Under the pieces are notes generated by a model. That model had not been told where the DNA came from and ran no database searches. It was given only the letters and a program-made list of their open reading frames with translations. Shown here one piece after another: positions 35,172-48,770 of a stretch of DNA of 64,000 nt. Origin of the DNA: Carya illinoinensis (Eukaryota > Streptophyta > Magnoliopsida > Fagales > Juglandaceae); NCBI RefSeq assembly GCF_018687715.1, contig NC_056755.1, forward strand, positions 39,675,501-39,739,500, in the 5' to 3' direction. How positions within the stretch are numbered: position 1 is the first letter of the stretch; every line of letters starts with the position of its first letter. The position numbers and the translations under genes are program-made.

Positions 35172-35561
35172 TGATAGGGACTGGTTGGAGACAGAAATGA
35201 TTTTAAATAAAAGGAGAGACGAAATTTAATGTGGTTCGGCAATTACCTATGTCCACAGCTGCTGTAACTTCACTATGAAACAATTTTTACAAAAGCCTCT
35301 CTCTGTAAACTCTCTCTGCCCATCCACTCTCTTCCTCTCTTCTTTCTCTCCCACACACACACTCTGCACAATTAAGCTCTCCTATTTATAGGAGAGCAAC
35401 CCACTTTCAATGCAAGAATTTGCTGCATCAATTACGTGGGTTGTGTGTGTACCTAATAAACCAAGAAAACTAAATGGTGGGTGGGTGCCTTTCGGTGCAT
35501 TAAATAAGCATATGTAATGCATGACCCATTGACCCACTACTTATTGTCTCCATTCATAACA
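35172..35561 (-). repeat. 3' LTR of the Tnt1/Tork-like element
   Basis: 390 bp; on the plus strand it starts TGATAGGGACTGG and ends CATTCATAACA. It matches the copy at 40026-40415 with scattered substitutions. Confidence 0.95.
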
Positions 35562-35572
35562 ATCTCCCACTT
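35562..35572 (-). other. Polypurine tract
   Basis: AAGTGGGAGAT on the minus strand, directly next to the 3' LTR. Confidence 0.85.
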
Positions 35573-35632
35573 GGAGACAAATGAGTCTACACATCTTCAT
35601 AGCAACCATCACAGCAACTTCAAGTTATGCCT

Positions 35633-38600
35633 TTAAGTACAGAGGCCAACTGAAGCTACACACAGCTTCAGTTTGTCAGCAGTAACTACTTTTGTGAGCA
35701 TGTCTGCTGGGTTCTTTGCTCCTCGAATCTTCTCAAGTATCAACTGTCCACTATCGAGAAGAGATCGGATAAAATGGTATCGCAACTGTATGTGTTTCTT
35801 TCTGGAATGAAAGGTTGGATTCTTTGCAAGAAAAATAGCACTCTGACTATCACTGTGCAGAATACCTTTTTCATTCTTCTTTCCCAATTCTTCCAAGAAT
35901 GACTGCAACCAAACCATTTCCTTCCCCGCTTCAGTTATAGCAACGTATTCCGCTTCTGTAGTTGAGAGAGCAACAATCTTCTGTAACTTAGAAGCCCATG
36001 ATACAGCTGTACCAACCTGCGTATACACAAATCTAGTAGTACTTTTTCTGCTGTCAACGTCACCTGCTAAATCAGCATCTACATATCCCTGTAGCTTTAA
36101 ACTTGCTTTTGTAAAGCATAGTGACATATCTAAAGAGCCTTGTAGATATCTTAAAATCCACTTGACTGCTTCCAAATGCTGCTTTCCTGGATTATTCATG
36201 TACCTGCTCACAGCTCCCACTGCTTGTGCAATATCTGGCCTTGTACAGACCATGGCGTACATAAGACTACCAATAGCAGATGCATAAGGTATTCTGTTCA
36301 TGCATTCTTGCTCTTCCTCCGTCTTTGGCTACTGATCCTTAGTTAGTCGAAAGTAACTAGCTAAAGGTGTGCTCACTGGTTTCGCCTTGTCCATTTTAAA
36401 CCTTCTGAGTACCTTCTTCACATACTCCTCCTGTGAGAGCTTAAGAGTATCATTAGCCTTGTCTCTAATAATTTTCATACCAAGGATTTGTTTTGCAGCA
36501 CCCAAATCCTTCATCTCAAACCGCTTTGACAATTGCTTCTTCAGTTTATTGATCTCCTCGATGCTTGACCCTGCAACGGGTATATCATCCACATACAACA
36601 GTAGGATAATATAAGAGTTGTCAAAATTCTTCATATAGCAACAATGGTCAGCCTGTAGTTTTGTAAATCCATTACTACACATGAAGTTGTCAAATTTTCG
36701 GTACCATTGTCGTGGAGCTTGTTTTAGGCAATACAAGCTCTTCTTTAGTTTACAAACTAGATTCTCTTTTCCCTTCACTGAGAATCCTTGTGGCTGGTGC
36801 ATATAGATGTCTTCCTCCAAATCACCATGAAGGAATGCAGTCTTCACATCTAACTGCTCAAGATGTAGATTCTCTACAGCCATAATTGCCAACACTAGCC
36901 TGATCGTAGTCAATTTTATAATTGGGGAGAAAATGTCTATGTAGTCGACACCTTCCTTTTGTTGAAACCCCTTCACAACCATTCTAGCTTTGTAGCGCTT
37001 GCTACCATTGTGCTCTTCCTTAATTCTGTACACCCATTTGTTGTGCAAAGCCTTCTTGCCTTTTGGAAGCTTAGTGAGCTCCCATGTCTAATTTGACATC
37101 AGTGACTCCATCTCATCTTGCATGGCTTTCTCCCACTTGATCGAATCTTCAATTCATAGATCTTCATCATAACTTTTCGGTTCACCATTATCTGTTAGCA
37201 GGATGTAGTGTAGAGATGGTGAGAACCGTTGTGGTGGCCTGATTGTCCCTGAATATCTTCGAATAATAGTGAGTGGTGTACGTTGTTCGATCTGTGTATC
37301 ATCATTCTCTTGATCCTTGTTTTGATCAGTGTTGACTCGAGTAACATCAAAGTCAACAACCTCAGGTTTCTTTGGCTGCTCCTCAGGTTCAGCTTGTGAC
37401 TTAGCTTTGTACAGAATCTGCTCATTGAATATCACATTTCTACTTCTGATGATTTTGCGATTTTTATCATCCCAAAATCGATAGCCAAATTCTTCATCAC
37501 CATAACCGATGAAAAAATATTTTCTAGATTTGGCTTCTAACTTGTTACGATCAGTAGAATCTATGTGAACATATGATACACAGCCAAAAACTTTCAAATG
37601 TGAAAGATTTACCTTCTTTCTGCTCCAGACTTCTTCTGGTAGATCCAACTTTAAGGGAACTGAAGGTCCCCGATTAATCAAATAGGCTACAGTGTTAACT
37701 GCATCAACCCAAAAACATTCAGGCAATCCTGAATTAGAAGCACGTTCATTGAGAGTTCTGTTTATGCGTTCAGCTACGCCATTCTGCTGCGATGTCCCGA
37801 GAATAGTCTTCTGAAATCTAATCCTATTTGCAGCACAGAATTCTTTGAAGCCTCCGTTGATGTACTCTTTGCCATTGTCTGACCTCAGACATTTCAACTT
37901 CAAACCTGTTTCATTTTCAACCATGGCTCTCCACTTCTTGAAAGTGTCAAATGTGTCAGATTTATTTTTCAAAAAATAAACCCATACTTTCCTGCTTGAG
38001 TCATCAATAAAAGAAATATAGTACCGCGATCCTCCAAGAGAAGTGACTGGGGATGACCCCTACAAATCTGTGTGCACTAACTCCAACTTTGTAGACTTTG
38101 GAGTTCTGCCATTTTTCAAGAAACTAACTTTTTTCTACTTCTCAAAAATGCAACCTTCACACATGTCGAAATCAGTTGATTCCAACTTTGGTAACTTCCC
38201 CTTGGATAATAGTACTTCATTCCTTTTTCACTTATGTGACCAAGCCTTTGATGCCATAGATTGGCATTTGAGTCAGCAATTGCAACAATATCTCTAATGC
38301 TTGAAGTCATGTATAGAGTACCTGTTTTTGTGCCTTGAGCTACTACCATAGCTTCTTTTGTTATCTTCCATGTGTCACTGGTAAATAGTACCGAATGCCC
38401 ATCAACATCAAGTTATCCTACATAAATCAGGTTTCTCATGAGTTTGGAAACATGTTGCACCTTCTTTAGCAACCATGCACTTCCATTGGGCAGATTGATA
38501 CGTACATCTCCCATGCTTTCGATTTCCAACACTTCACCATCTGCTAAGTACACCTTCCCGAAATCACCAGTGACATAATTATGCATGATTTCTCGGTGTG

Positions 38601-39512
38601 CTGTAGTGTGAAATGAGGCTCCTGAATCTAACACCCAAGATTCAATTTGGTTGTCGACTGAAAGGAGTAAGGCATCTTGGAGGTCTTCTGCTGTGGCATT
38701 AGCATAGTCATGCTCATTCTTCTTCTTTGCTTCCTTGCAATTATTTTTGAAGTGGCCAATCTTGCCACGATTTCAACATTGTACTTGTTTTCCGGACCTA
38801 GATTTACTTTTGCCTCTTCGGGACTTTGACCTGCCCCAATTTGAACTTTTACTAGCTCCTCTACCTCTCGTCTCGAGGTTTAAGGCAGAACTGGAAGTTG
38901 ATGCTTCACCTGTATCTCTTCTGCGAACTTCCTCTCTAAGAATATGGTCCCGGATATCTTGATACTTCATCTTTGTTTTGCCATAAGAATTGCTAACAGC
39001 TATTCTCATGACCTCCCAACTTTTTAGCAATTGAGCCAGAGCAATCAGTGCAAGTACTTCATCATCAAATTCAATCCCCATTGAAGCTAATTGATTGATG
39101 ATGGTGTTGAACTCATTCAGATACTGAATAACTGGAGTTCCTTCTGCCATTCTCAAGTAGAATAGCTTGTACATTAAATGCACTTTGTTATTAGCTGATG
39201 GCTGCTCGTACATGTCTGATAGAGCCTTCATCAAATCTGTTGTGGTCCTTCTTTTCCCACATTGTGTGCAATTGATCTTGACAGTGTTAGTCGAATGACT
39301 CCCAACACTTGTCTATCAAGGAAACTCCAATCTTTATTGCTCATGTCATCTGGCTTTCTTCCTAGGAGTGGAAGATGTAGTTTCTTCCCATAAAGATAAT
39401 CCTCTATCTGCATTCTCCAGTAGGTAAAGTTTATACCGTCAAGTTTCTCGATACCAGCACCTTTAGCTTCTTCTCCAGACATAACTTTATAAATGAGTTC
39501 AAATTTGAACAA
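35633..39512 (-). pseudogene. gag-pol of the Tnt1/Tork-like copia element (broken)
   Basis: Order on the minus strand: gag (LDGINFTYWRMQIEDYL, MYKLFYLRMAEGT), a zinc knuckle whose Trp codon has become a stop right after KQVQC (about 38777), protease WVLDSGASFH (about 38630), the pre-integrase motif LWHQRLGHIS (about 38265), integrase (LRSDNGKEY, TSQQNGVAERINRTL, about 37880-37740), RT (KARMVVKGFQQKEGVDY, LDVKTAFLHGDLEEDIYM, catalytic YVDD near 36590) and RNase H (ALSTTEAEYVA, HSDSQSAIFLAKN, about 35950-35820). Frameshifts occur near 39235 and between 37975 and 38115; stops at about 38777, 38412, 37154, near 37088 and 36329. Motif spacing is normal for the clade and the termini are complete. 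Confidence 0.92.
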
Positions 39513-40011
39513 ACAAAGATCACCGTAGCGTCCGAAACACTTGAATTAGCTGGAAACGAGTTCGGAATCATCAAAATTGGATTGAAATTGAGTTTAAACA
39601 AGCTAAAACAGTTTTGGCCAACCAGAGTGCAACAAGTGGCAGGATGGCATCGGCTCGGCTCAGGAACACGGCTCGGCTCAGTCACGGCTCGGCTCGGCTC
39701 TGGCGCTTGAAAGACAAGTGCAGAACACCTCTAGGGCGCTTGGGAGACTGGGTTTCACACGTCTTCGTCCTCTAGGGCGCGTGGGAGCGCATGGGAGCAT
39801 GAGGTTCAGTCGTCTTTAATCTCAAGTGCACGTGAGGGCGCATGAGTTGCAGTAGATGCACACGCCGATCTTCTTGGGGCGCGTGTGGACTCCTCCGACC
39901 TCCGTTTCTGATTCCATTTGTGACAACAGATTCGTCTCGACTCGAGGAACACTCTGGAGTTGTCCAAAATTAATTTTGACCAACTTGAATTTTCGGACAG
40001 CTTGAACCAGA

Positions 40012-40023
40012 GCTCTGATACCA
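40012..40023 (-). other. Primer binding site for initiator Met tRNA
   Basis: TGGTATCAGAGC on the minus strand, two bases from the 5' LTR, with the match continuing downstream. Confidence 0.95.
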
Positions 40024-40025
40024 GT

Positions 40026-40415
40026 TGATAGGGACTAGTCAGAGATAGAGGTGATTTTAAATAAAATGAGAGACGAAATTTAACGTAGTTCTGCAATTAC
40101 CTACATCCACAGCTGCTGTAACTTCACTATAAAACAATTTTTACAAAAGCCTCTCTCTGTAAACTCTCTCTGCTCATCCACTCTCTTCCTATCTTCTTTC
40201 TCTCCCACACACATACTCTGCACAATTAAGCTCTCCTATTTAGAGGAGAGCAACCCACTTTCGGTGTAGCAATTTGCTGCATCAATTACGTGGGTTGTGT
40301 GTGTGCCTAATAAACCAAGAAAACTAAATGGTGGGTGGGTGCCTTTCAGTGCATTAAATAAGCATATGTAATGCATGACCCATTGACCCATTAATTATTG
40401 TCTCCATTCGTAACA
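40026..40415 (-). repeat. 5' LTR of the Tnt1/Tork-like element
   Basis: 390-bp partner of 35172-35561. On the plus strand it starts TGATAGGGACTAG and ends CATTCGTAACA. Confidence 0.95.
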
Positions 40416-43201
40416 CACATTTCATTAACTCGATTATACTTCTTAGCATTCAATATAGCATGAAAGAATTTAGAGTTTTGATCCCCGTCTTTTAACCAAT
40501 TCTTTTTAGCCACGTGAGAAAGTCTCATATCCTCTCTCCCCATCCAAGTAGAAAGCTCCATCTTCGATGCCATAAGATCATTATAGTCCTCGGAATTAAA
40601 GCAACCTTGAATATTGTTTTCCAATCTTTCAAAATGTTGCTCTAATTTCTGAATAATGACATTAGTCCTACCAAACACACGCTGGTTCCACTCCCTTAAA
40701 ACCACCTTATCCCTCTTCAATTTAAAAGACAACTTATGAATCCCAAAAGCAGTAACTCCTGCTTCCACACATCCTCCATCATACTAAGAAAATTCAAATG
40801 ATTTGTCCACATAAACTAAAATCTAAATGGGCTAGGCCTATACCTAAATGGTCCTCTCCCATTTGTATGATCAAAGATGAATGATCTAAAGTAGTATGCG
40901 CCAAAACCTGGTAAAAAAATATTAGGAAAACAAGTAAGAAAATTAGAATCAATAAAGCATCTATCTAACCTTGCCCAACTTCGAGCCAAACCACTTTATC
41001 TATTACACCAAGTCATCCTCAGTCCTTTGGAAAAAACTCCAACAGGCCACCATTCTAAATACAGAGATAAAAGTATTCTATCACAGCAAATTGACTAGGA
41101 TATCCACCTCTTCTTTCAGAATCATCTTTAATAATATTGAAGTCACCACAAATATTCCATAGAAGGTTACCATTGCTACTCGCCTCCAGATCTACCCAAA
41201 GGAGTTTCCTCTCTGATTGACTACACTTTGCATAAACAAAAGTGAGAGAGAAAACACGACCATTCTCCTCTACTTACACACTCACAAACTAATTAGATCC
41301 TGCCACTCTAAGCACTGAAACTGATGAGTTCCACATAATCTAGATTTTACCACCATACTCTTAATTAGTAAGAAAAAAAATCACAAGAAAACTTTCTCAA
41401 ATAACTAGGAATTCATTCCTCCATCAAGAAGGGCTCAGCCAAGTCTAAAATATTAGATTTGTACTTAGAAATAATTTTTCTCAAATGCGAATGAGAGGTT
41501 CTTACACCCCTTATATTCCAAAACAATATAGGACTAATCATAAGTTGAGTTTAGAAGGGCGAATCACCACCCTAGTGGAGCTCCTTTTCAAAATCTTGCC
41601 ATTAGGTTTTTTTAGGAATTTCAGAATCTGTATTGTATCCTTTTGCATATCTTCTCTAATTTTATCTCTCTCAACTTCATATTCGGAATGAAATTCTTTA
41701 GGAATGGCAACAACAACACCTTCCAAATTAATTATCTCATTACCATCTCCAGTGCCCCCTTGTTGAACAATAGTAGGCTGACTACTTGATAGTTTCTGCA
41801 TGTCTTGCATCTTCTGAACACAATCCCCACCCGAAATAAAATCCTCTGCAACACAACTATCACTTGCATCAGAGGACATCTCCTTTGAGCCCTGCACAAA
41901 TGGCCCACCTGAAACAGTAGCAACAACCTCACTAAAGGAAGCAACCCCATAGGATTGAGGCTCATTGGATGACACTTGCACTTGCATGCAACTAATGGGT
42001 GCAACATGTTTTCCTGCACCAAAACACAAGTACTAAGAGACTCTTCTAGGCCAACCAGAGACGACTCCTTCAATACCTGCCCAAGAGGCCCATCCAAAAC
42101 AAGTGTAACAACCTCACTAGGTGATACTATATGTTGAGGCCCAAAGAATAACACCTATCCTTGCATGCTACTATTCGGCGTAGCAAGTCCTTCATTTTCC
42201 TGCACTAAAACACAAGGTTCCTTCTCCATGTCCACATCCATAATAGGTCCAGATGAACCAGCCCTCAAAACTACATGGTCCTCAATAATTGGTACTTTTA
42301 TTGCACTGCCATCCACCTGAGAAATACTCAACGATCCCTTCTCCAACATCGACTGCTCAATGTATTTCTTCTTCAGTTCTGTGCAGTCTTCACCCGACAC
42401 CATATTCTCCCCATGCTTCACCCAAATCTCCCTCCCTTCATCTTCTTTTTTCTATTTTCCTCCCTAACTCTGCAAGTCTGCAAGTTATGCCCCTGAAGTT
42501 TGCCCTTAAGGCAATAAGCAGGGAGGGTCTCGTATACAACTTCTTGTTTTCTACTAAGAGAAAACCAAATATTTCAATCCAAAAATGTGAAATAGGTTCT
42601 CTAAAGGCATCAACCTCAGAATAGACACATGCTCCATCAGTTCTTATTGCACAAAGGGTGGGATTATCACTACAAATAAACTAACCAATCGGCATCGTAA
42701 GACTCTTAAGAACTGAATTATGGTAGAGATAAGGCAGCAAACCTGGTAAGAACACCCACACTGGCATGCACACAGGTTCATATTCTTCATCAAACTCTAG
42801 CGCCCAAGCAAAAAGCTCGATATGGCACACCATTAACCTTGCATGATTCTTGGGACAGCCTTATGAAAGTCATTCTCATTTGATAGCCGAATAAACACAT
42901 TCCTTGGACATCTCATATTAGAAACCAAGTCGACAACCCCCAGTGTCCACGGATAAAAGCTCTGATAGATTCCAATAAAGGTCTTTGACAAAGGAATTTC
43001 AAGACCAAGGAAAACGGAAAAAGGTTGGGCAATTTTATCTAATTCCTCTATAGAAAACATAAAACATCATTCTTCATCTATTATCTTTGGTGCTCGGAAG
43101 GCCACGCCCACTTCTGACAGAGGTTGCAGCATTGTAGAGATGAGATTAGCGAAAGAGCATTGATGGCCTACCATAAGCAGCAAGGCCTCACCGGCTGCCA
43201 T
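40416..43201 (-). pseudogene. Old L1-type LINE, 5' part (ORF1 and start of ORF2), interrupted by the copia element
   Basis: On the minus strand ORF1 opens with an ATG at 43201 (MAAGEALLLMVGHQ) and contains DUF4283-type motifs (FYPWTLGVVDLVSNMRCP, about 42960-42890) and a polar tail to about 41540. ORF2 starts near 41520 with ILFWNIRGVRTSHSHLR, followed by endonuclease remnants (ARSWARLDRCF, about 40980). The linker MSKKNWLKDGDQNSKFFH-like segment (KKNWLKDGDQNSKFFHA) lies at about 40475. There are many stops and frameshifts. The reverse transcriptase is not present on either side of the copia insertion beyond about 35090, so the LINE was already truncated or its remainder has decayed beyond recognition. 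Confidence 0.8.
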
Positions 43202-44170
43202 GTAGACGGACTGTAGTAGCAAGAATGAGAAAATTCAAAAAACCCTAGCACCTTTGCAACATATTATTTAGGACATCTTTTAAGATTAATTGACACTAAG
43301 GTAATAGATGGAAATAATTTAGCGGCGAGGACAATACGTCGTAAAAACGTTATAGCAGCCATAACACATCGCCATGAATAATATTTTTTGGCTATTTTTA
43401 TCACCGCAAAATGATTATTCTAGGTGATTTATGTCTCATCTAATGCCTTATTTGCGACTTCTTTTAGGATTAATTGCTACCAACAATAAGCGACAGTAAT
43501 AATTTAATATTTGCAACATGTTTTATAAAATCTCTATAACAGATTAATTCAGGAACTTTAACAGTGGCCAAGTGAAAAAGCTAAAAAATCGACGGAATTG
43601 ACTTTTTCCAGTGATGGTGAAAATTGGGGCTAGAAAAAATGATTTGGGCTTATTTAACTCCAAGTTTGTGAATAACAGCTCTAGCATTACACATCCCATA
43701 TGCGTGGAAAAAATAAAGATCTAACTTCCATTAACGATTGGATATAAATTCATAACCAAAAGAATCCAATCACAAAGATCTGATAAGAGCCATGCATGCG
43801 TTTAAATGAAGAGATCATGCATGCATCCAGCTCCTGATCCAACACTACAAATCCATAATCACGAGCCAACTCAAGCAAATCCATTGAATCTTAAACCAAA
43901 TCTTCTGCACAGACCCATGATCTCTAATTAGGAACTAGAACTTACTATACATGGATAAAATCTTGATCAAGTACAAAGGTTAATTCCACCCCTGACTAAT
44001 TTGATTATAAACACCTTATGTATTGTTGATTAGAGCATTAACAATTGCAAAAAATAAAAAATAAAAAAGAGGCTAGATTTAGAAAAGCTATTATTAATTT
44101 GGCTCTTGATTTGGTCATGTCCTAATTTAGCCATATAAGTATTTCAAGCAACTTTTGACAAAAATCGTAG
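43202..44170. other. Intergenic DNA with a possible CACTA-like remnant
   Basis: 43260-43620 carries TTGCAACAT twice, GCGGCGAGGACAATACGTCG, and ends CTTTTTCCAGTGATGG, resembling a degraded subterminal region and terminus of a CACTA element. No ORF. The rest is plain AT-rich DNA. Confidence 0.35.
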
Positions 44171-44407
44171 TGACAAAAATAGAAAGAAGTCAGTTGTAGG
44201 AAAATATTCTTTCCACCAAGGATTTAGAATACCCATTACACAGCAACCACTACGGCCGTTATATACAACTTTGGTGTTTTCCGCTCAACACTGATGCAGA
44301 GAATAAAAAGGAAAATACTAACAAACCTATTGACGTGTACAGATTTACATGTAAGACAAAAATAAAAATGGAATCTTCTAGAACAATTACTACTAGTGCT
44401 TTTAACA
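44171..44407 (-). repeat. 3' LTR of the second copia element
   Basis: Plus-strand ends TGACAAAAATAGAAAG and GTGCTTTTAACA. Matches 48771-49013 with substitutions and small indels. Confidence 0.85.
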
Positions 44408-44479
44408 CTCCCCCTCAAGATGGACTATAGATGTTTAATAGTCTCATCTTGGAGATTATGGCTTCAAATTGTTACTGTC

Positions 44480-47400
44480 CTAAAGCCTTGGTGAAAACAT
44501 CTACCAACTACATATTACTCTTGACATGCAGTGTCTTGATTAGTCTTGCTTGAAACTTTTCCCTCACTATATGGCAATTGATGGCTATGTGTTTTGTCCT
44601 TTCATGAAACACGAGGTTAGCAGCTATGTGAAAGGCTACTTGGTTATCACAAAACATGAATGCAAGATGTGGATGAGGAACATGCAAATCCTTAAGTAGT
44701 TGAACTAGCCACATTAATTCATAAACTATTGATGCCATTGATCTATATTCAGCCTCTGTAGAACTTCTAGAAATAGTATACTGCTTTTTGGACCTCTATG
44801 AAATCAAAGAATCTCCAAGAAATATGCAAAAACCAGTAACACTTCTTTTGGTATCTATGCACCCAGCCCAATCCACATCTGCAAAGCCTTTTAAATGCAA
44901 TTTTGACTTAGAAGATAGAAAAAGACCCTACCCTGGGGTTTCCTTAATGTATTGCAGCACTGTAATTGATGTTGCAAGGTGTGTATGCCTAGGCTTGTCC
45001 TTAAACTGAGAAAACACTTGAACCACATATGAGATATATGGCCTTGTAATGGTAAGGTATATTAGTCTGCCTATCAATCTTATGTATGTTGTAGGATCAT
45101 CTAGCAAGTTGTCTTCTGTTATGCTTAATTTTAAATTCTGCTCCATAGGGAATTTCTGTACCTTACTTCCTAACGTCCCACTATCTTCAAGGATTTCTAA
45201 AGCATATTTCCTCTAACTAAGAGTAATCCCTTTTGTAGTTCTAGCCATCTCAATACCCAAGAAATATTTTAGAGGACCCAAATCTTTCAACTTGAACTTG
45301 CTATCCAAAAACGGTTTGAGTTTCTCAACTGCCCTCATGTCATTAGAGGCTATTAATATATCATCTAAATACACAAGCAAGGCTATAAATGATGATCTAG
45401 TAACTTTGGTGAAGAGACTTTGGTGAAGAGAGAGTAATTTGCAGTGGACTGAATGAAGCGATGAGCGATAAGGGTCCTTTAGAATTTGCTAAACCATTAT
45501 CTCAAGGCTTGCTTTAAGCCATAGAGATACTTGAGTAACTTGCACACTTGCTAAGGCTCCCCCTGTTTAGCAAAGCCTGGAGGCAAACTCATATACACTT
45601 CCTCATGAAGCTCACCATGCAAAAATATATTGTTAACATTTAATTGAATGAGGTGCCAATTATAAACTGAAGCATGAGCCAACACTCTCCTAACAGTTAC
45701 CATTTTGGCAACAAGTCAAAACATCTCATAATAATTGGATCCCTCTTGTTGGGTATAACCCTTGGCCACAATTCTGGCCTTGTGCCTCTCAATGGACCCA
45801 TCAAACTTAAGTTTAACCTTATAAACCCAATGACAGCCAATATGAATTTTATTAGCAAATAGTGTAGTGAGTTCCTAAGTCTGATTGGCTTCTAGGGTTG
45901 CTACCTCATCTACCACAGCCTTTCTCCAGTGAGGTTGACACACAGCCTCATGAAAAAATAGAAATGCTTGATAAATTTAAAGTGAAGGTTCTATGAAAAG
46001 GTAAAAGATTACCATAAGAAAGAGTAGAAGCTAAAGGGTGAGGATTACCTACTTGCAAAGGACCATTGGCAGAAGGGGAAGGTTGGAGTGAGGTCTGAGA
46101 GGGAAGGAGCTTGTGATGAAAATCAGGCAAGTAGCTTGGAATTTTTTGGATTCTAGTGGAGTTACAAGCAGGGATGACAGGAGGTATAAAAGGGGAAGAT
46201 GAAGCATCAGTAGGATCAGTAGAAGTAGTAGAATCAGCAGGAAAAGCATCATGAGATGAAGAATTAGTGTTAGTTAGAGATTCATCAATAGAAACATCAG
46301 GAAGATCAAGTAATGATAAAGGGAGAACAAGTGAGGAATATTCAAATGATGGTGGAGGTGGTAAAACAGAAGTTAGAAAAGGAAAAATAGACTCATGAAA
46401 GACCACATCTCAAGATACAAAAATTGTTTTAGTAGTGAGGTCAAAGAGTTTGTAACCTTTTGTGGCATAGGGATAACCAATGAAAATGCATTGTCTAGCA
46501 CAATGAGAAAATTTATGTCTATGACTAAAAGGGGGAGTAGCATAGCAAAGATATCCAAACACCCTTAAGTGACCAAAGTGTGGCTGTGTTTATAAAGGGC
46601 AACATAAGGTGAGATATCACTTATAACAGGAGAGGGTATCCTATTAATAATATATGTTGTTGTCATAATGCAATCACCCAAAAATGAAAGTGGAACACTA
46701 GATGAAAATGGAGGGATCTACCAATATTTAAAAGGTGCTAATGCTTTCTACCATAGCATTTTACTATGGTGTTTCAATACAGGATGTTTGATGAACACAA
46801 CCTTGAGAAATGTAAAATTTAGGCATGAGGAACTCAATTCCATTGTCAATTCGAATATTTTTAATGATAAGACCAAACTGAGTTGAAATAAGAGAAAAAA
46901 AGGAATGCAAAATGGACCTACTATCTAATTTGTGTTTCAATTAATAGGTCCATGTGCATCATGTACAGTCATCCACAATACAAAGAAAATACTTGAAACC
47001 AGATTAAGTGGGCATAGAAAATGGCCCCCAAATATCACAATGGATAAGATCAAAGAGATTAGAAGCAATAGAGGTGCTGACATTAAAAGGTAAACGTTTT
47101 TGTTTTGCTAGAGGACATGTAGTAAAATGAAAAGAGTCTGAACGGTGAATTGTGGAATCTAGTTTGTGTAGTAAACTAATTCTAGAGGCTAAAACATGTC
47201 CAAGTCTAAAATGCCATAAGTCAAAAAAGGAATGTGCAATAGGAATACTATAACAGAATTATTGAAGGCTGCTGGTTTGAAAAACTAAAGGCCATCTCAT
47301 TCTTCACCCACTCCAATCATCCTCTTGCCGATAAGGTCCTGAGTCCAACAGGTATGAGGTAAGAAAATAAGAGAACAATTAGAATGACTAGCTAGTTTGC

Positions 47401-48720
47401 TAGCAGAAATTAAGTTGAAATGAAAAGAGGGAACATAAAGAACATTAAGTAAAAGCAATTAGGGGTAAGTTGAACTGTTCCTATGTGGGAGATAGAAATA
47501 GAAGAATTATTTGGGAGTTTAACAAGTGAGGAGGTGGAAGAATAAGAGGTAAAAAGAGCTAGATCATTTGTCATGTGATCCAAGGCACCTATGTCAAGGA
47601 TCCAAGTGGGAGGAAAAGAAGGTAAAAAAAGTTGAGAAGATGAGAGACATGCAGTACCTGAAATGTTGTGAGAAAAAGGCTAAATTGGCAAATTAAGCAC
47701 TTGTTGGCTTCACAAAGGTGGAATTGAGCATGGCTATGAGTTGTTGGTATTGCTCATTGGTGAAGGACATGGTAGGAGTTGAAGCAACATTAACAGAAGC
47801 TATAGAGGTCTTGTTCTTAAATTTAAAACCTAGAGGATAGCCATGGAGTTTATAGTAGTTGTCCACAGTGTGTGCCAATATGCCACAATGACAGCATAGA
47901 GGCATGTCGTTGCCACGAGAAGGAGGGGGTTTGGTTGATCAAGCAAGATCTTGATGAGACAATAAAGCCATGGATTCAACAGGTGGGGTTGAGAGAATTT
48001 CACATTGCTTCTCCTCTTGGTGAACCCAAAAAAAAAAAAAAAAAAAAAACCCTAGTTAATGGAAGGTAAAGGGACCATAAGCAGAATTTGAGCTATGACT
48101 AAAGAAAATGATTCATTAAAGCCAACAAGAAGCTGCATAACATATTCAGCGTTGGGCAGAAACAACCTCCTTTAATGCACCACAAGAACAAACAGGTAAA
48201 GGCTTATAGTTACTGAGCTCATCCCATAAGGCTTTAAGAATTTTGTAATATGCAAAGACAAAGAGAGAGCCTTGAGAGAGGCCAGGAATTTGACATTGAA
48301 GCTGGAAGATTCGCTAACCATTGGCTTGAGAAAAAGGTTCACGTAAATCATTCCATACTTCCTGAGCATTGACAATATAGAGGACACTATTTGCAATTTC
48401 TTTGCAAACAGCATTCAAAAGCTAAGAAAAAATCATCTTGTTGCAACGGCACCAAGCACCAAAGAAAGAGTCAACATCAGAGGGACGAGATATTGACCCA
48501 TCAAGAAAATGTGTTTATTTTTGGCCTCCAATGCAATCAGCATGGATTGGCGCAAGCTATGTTAATTTTCTCTTGAAATAGAGAGAGGTTGAGACACAAG
48601 CATGGCACCAACGCTCTCAGAATGATGGAGATAATAGGGATTAGAAGGGTGATCTGTGTTCGTAGCAAGTGGAGGAAGAGGTGAGGGATTGTTAGAAGTA
48701 TCCATGAAAAGGAATGAAGA
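44480..48720 (-). pseudogene. gag-pol remnants of the second copia element
   Basis: Minus-strand fragments in order: gag N-terminus MDTSNNPSPLPPLATNTDH (about 48700) with YYLHHSES; the gag zinc knuckle CHCGILAHTVDNYYKLHGYP (about 47890); protease WILDIGALDHMTND (about 47600); a Ser/Pro/Thr-rich region between integrase and RT (about 46400-46050); RT with YLDDILIAS (about 45370; the usual V of YVDD is L); and RNase H pieces ([38 protein letters not shown]-type segment, about 44890-44600). Stops and frameshifts are numerous, and the integrase core is only faintly recognisable. The HTVDxxYKLHGYP knuckle is typical of the Retrofit/RE group. Confidence 0.82.
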
Positions 48721-48770
48721 TGAAGAAGAAAGGAAGGAAAAACTCTTTTCCCAAGAATTCTCTAATACCA

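Larger units (their letters stand above)
35172..40415 (-). mobile_element. Complete Ty1/copia retrotransposon, Tnt1/Tork-like, nested in a LINE
   Basis: 5244 bp on the minus strand with two LTRs of exactly 390 bp, flanked by the target duplication CACAT (35167-35171 and 40416-40420). PBS for initiator Met tRNA and a PPT are both present. Gag, protease, integrase, RT and RNase H appear in the Ty1/copia order. Several stops and two frameshifts mean this copy is dead, though it is young enough to have clean borders. Confidence 0.95.
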
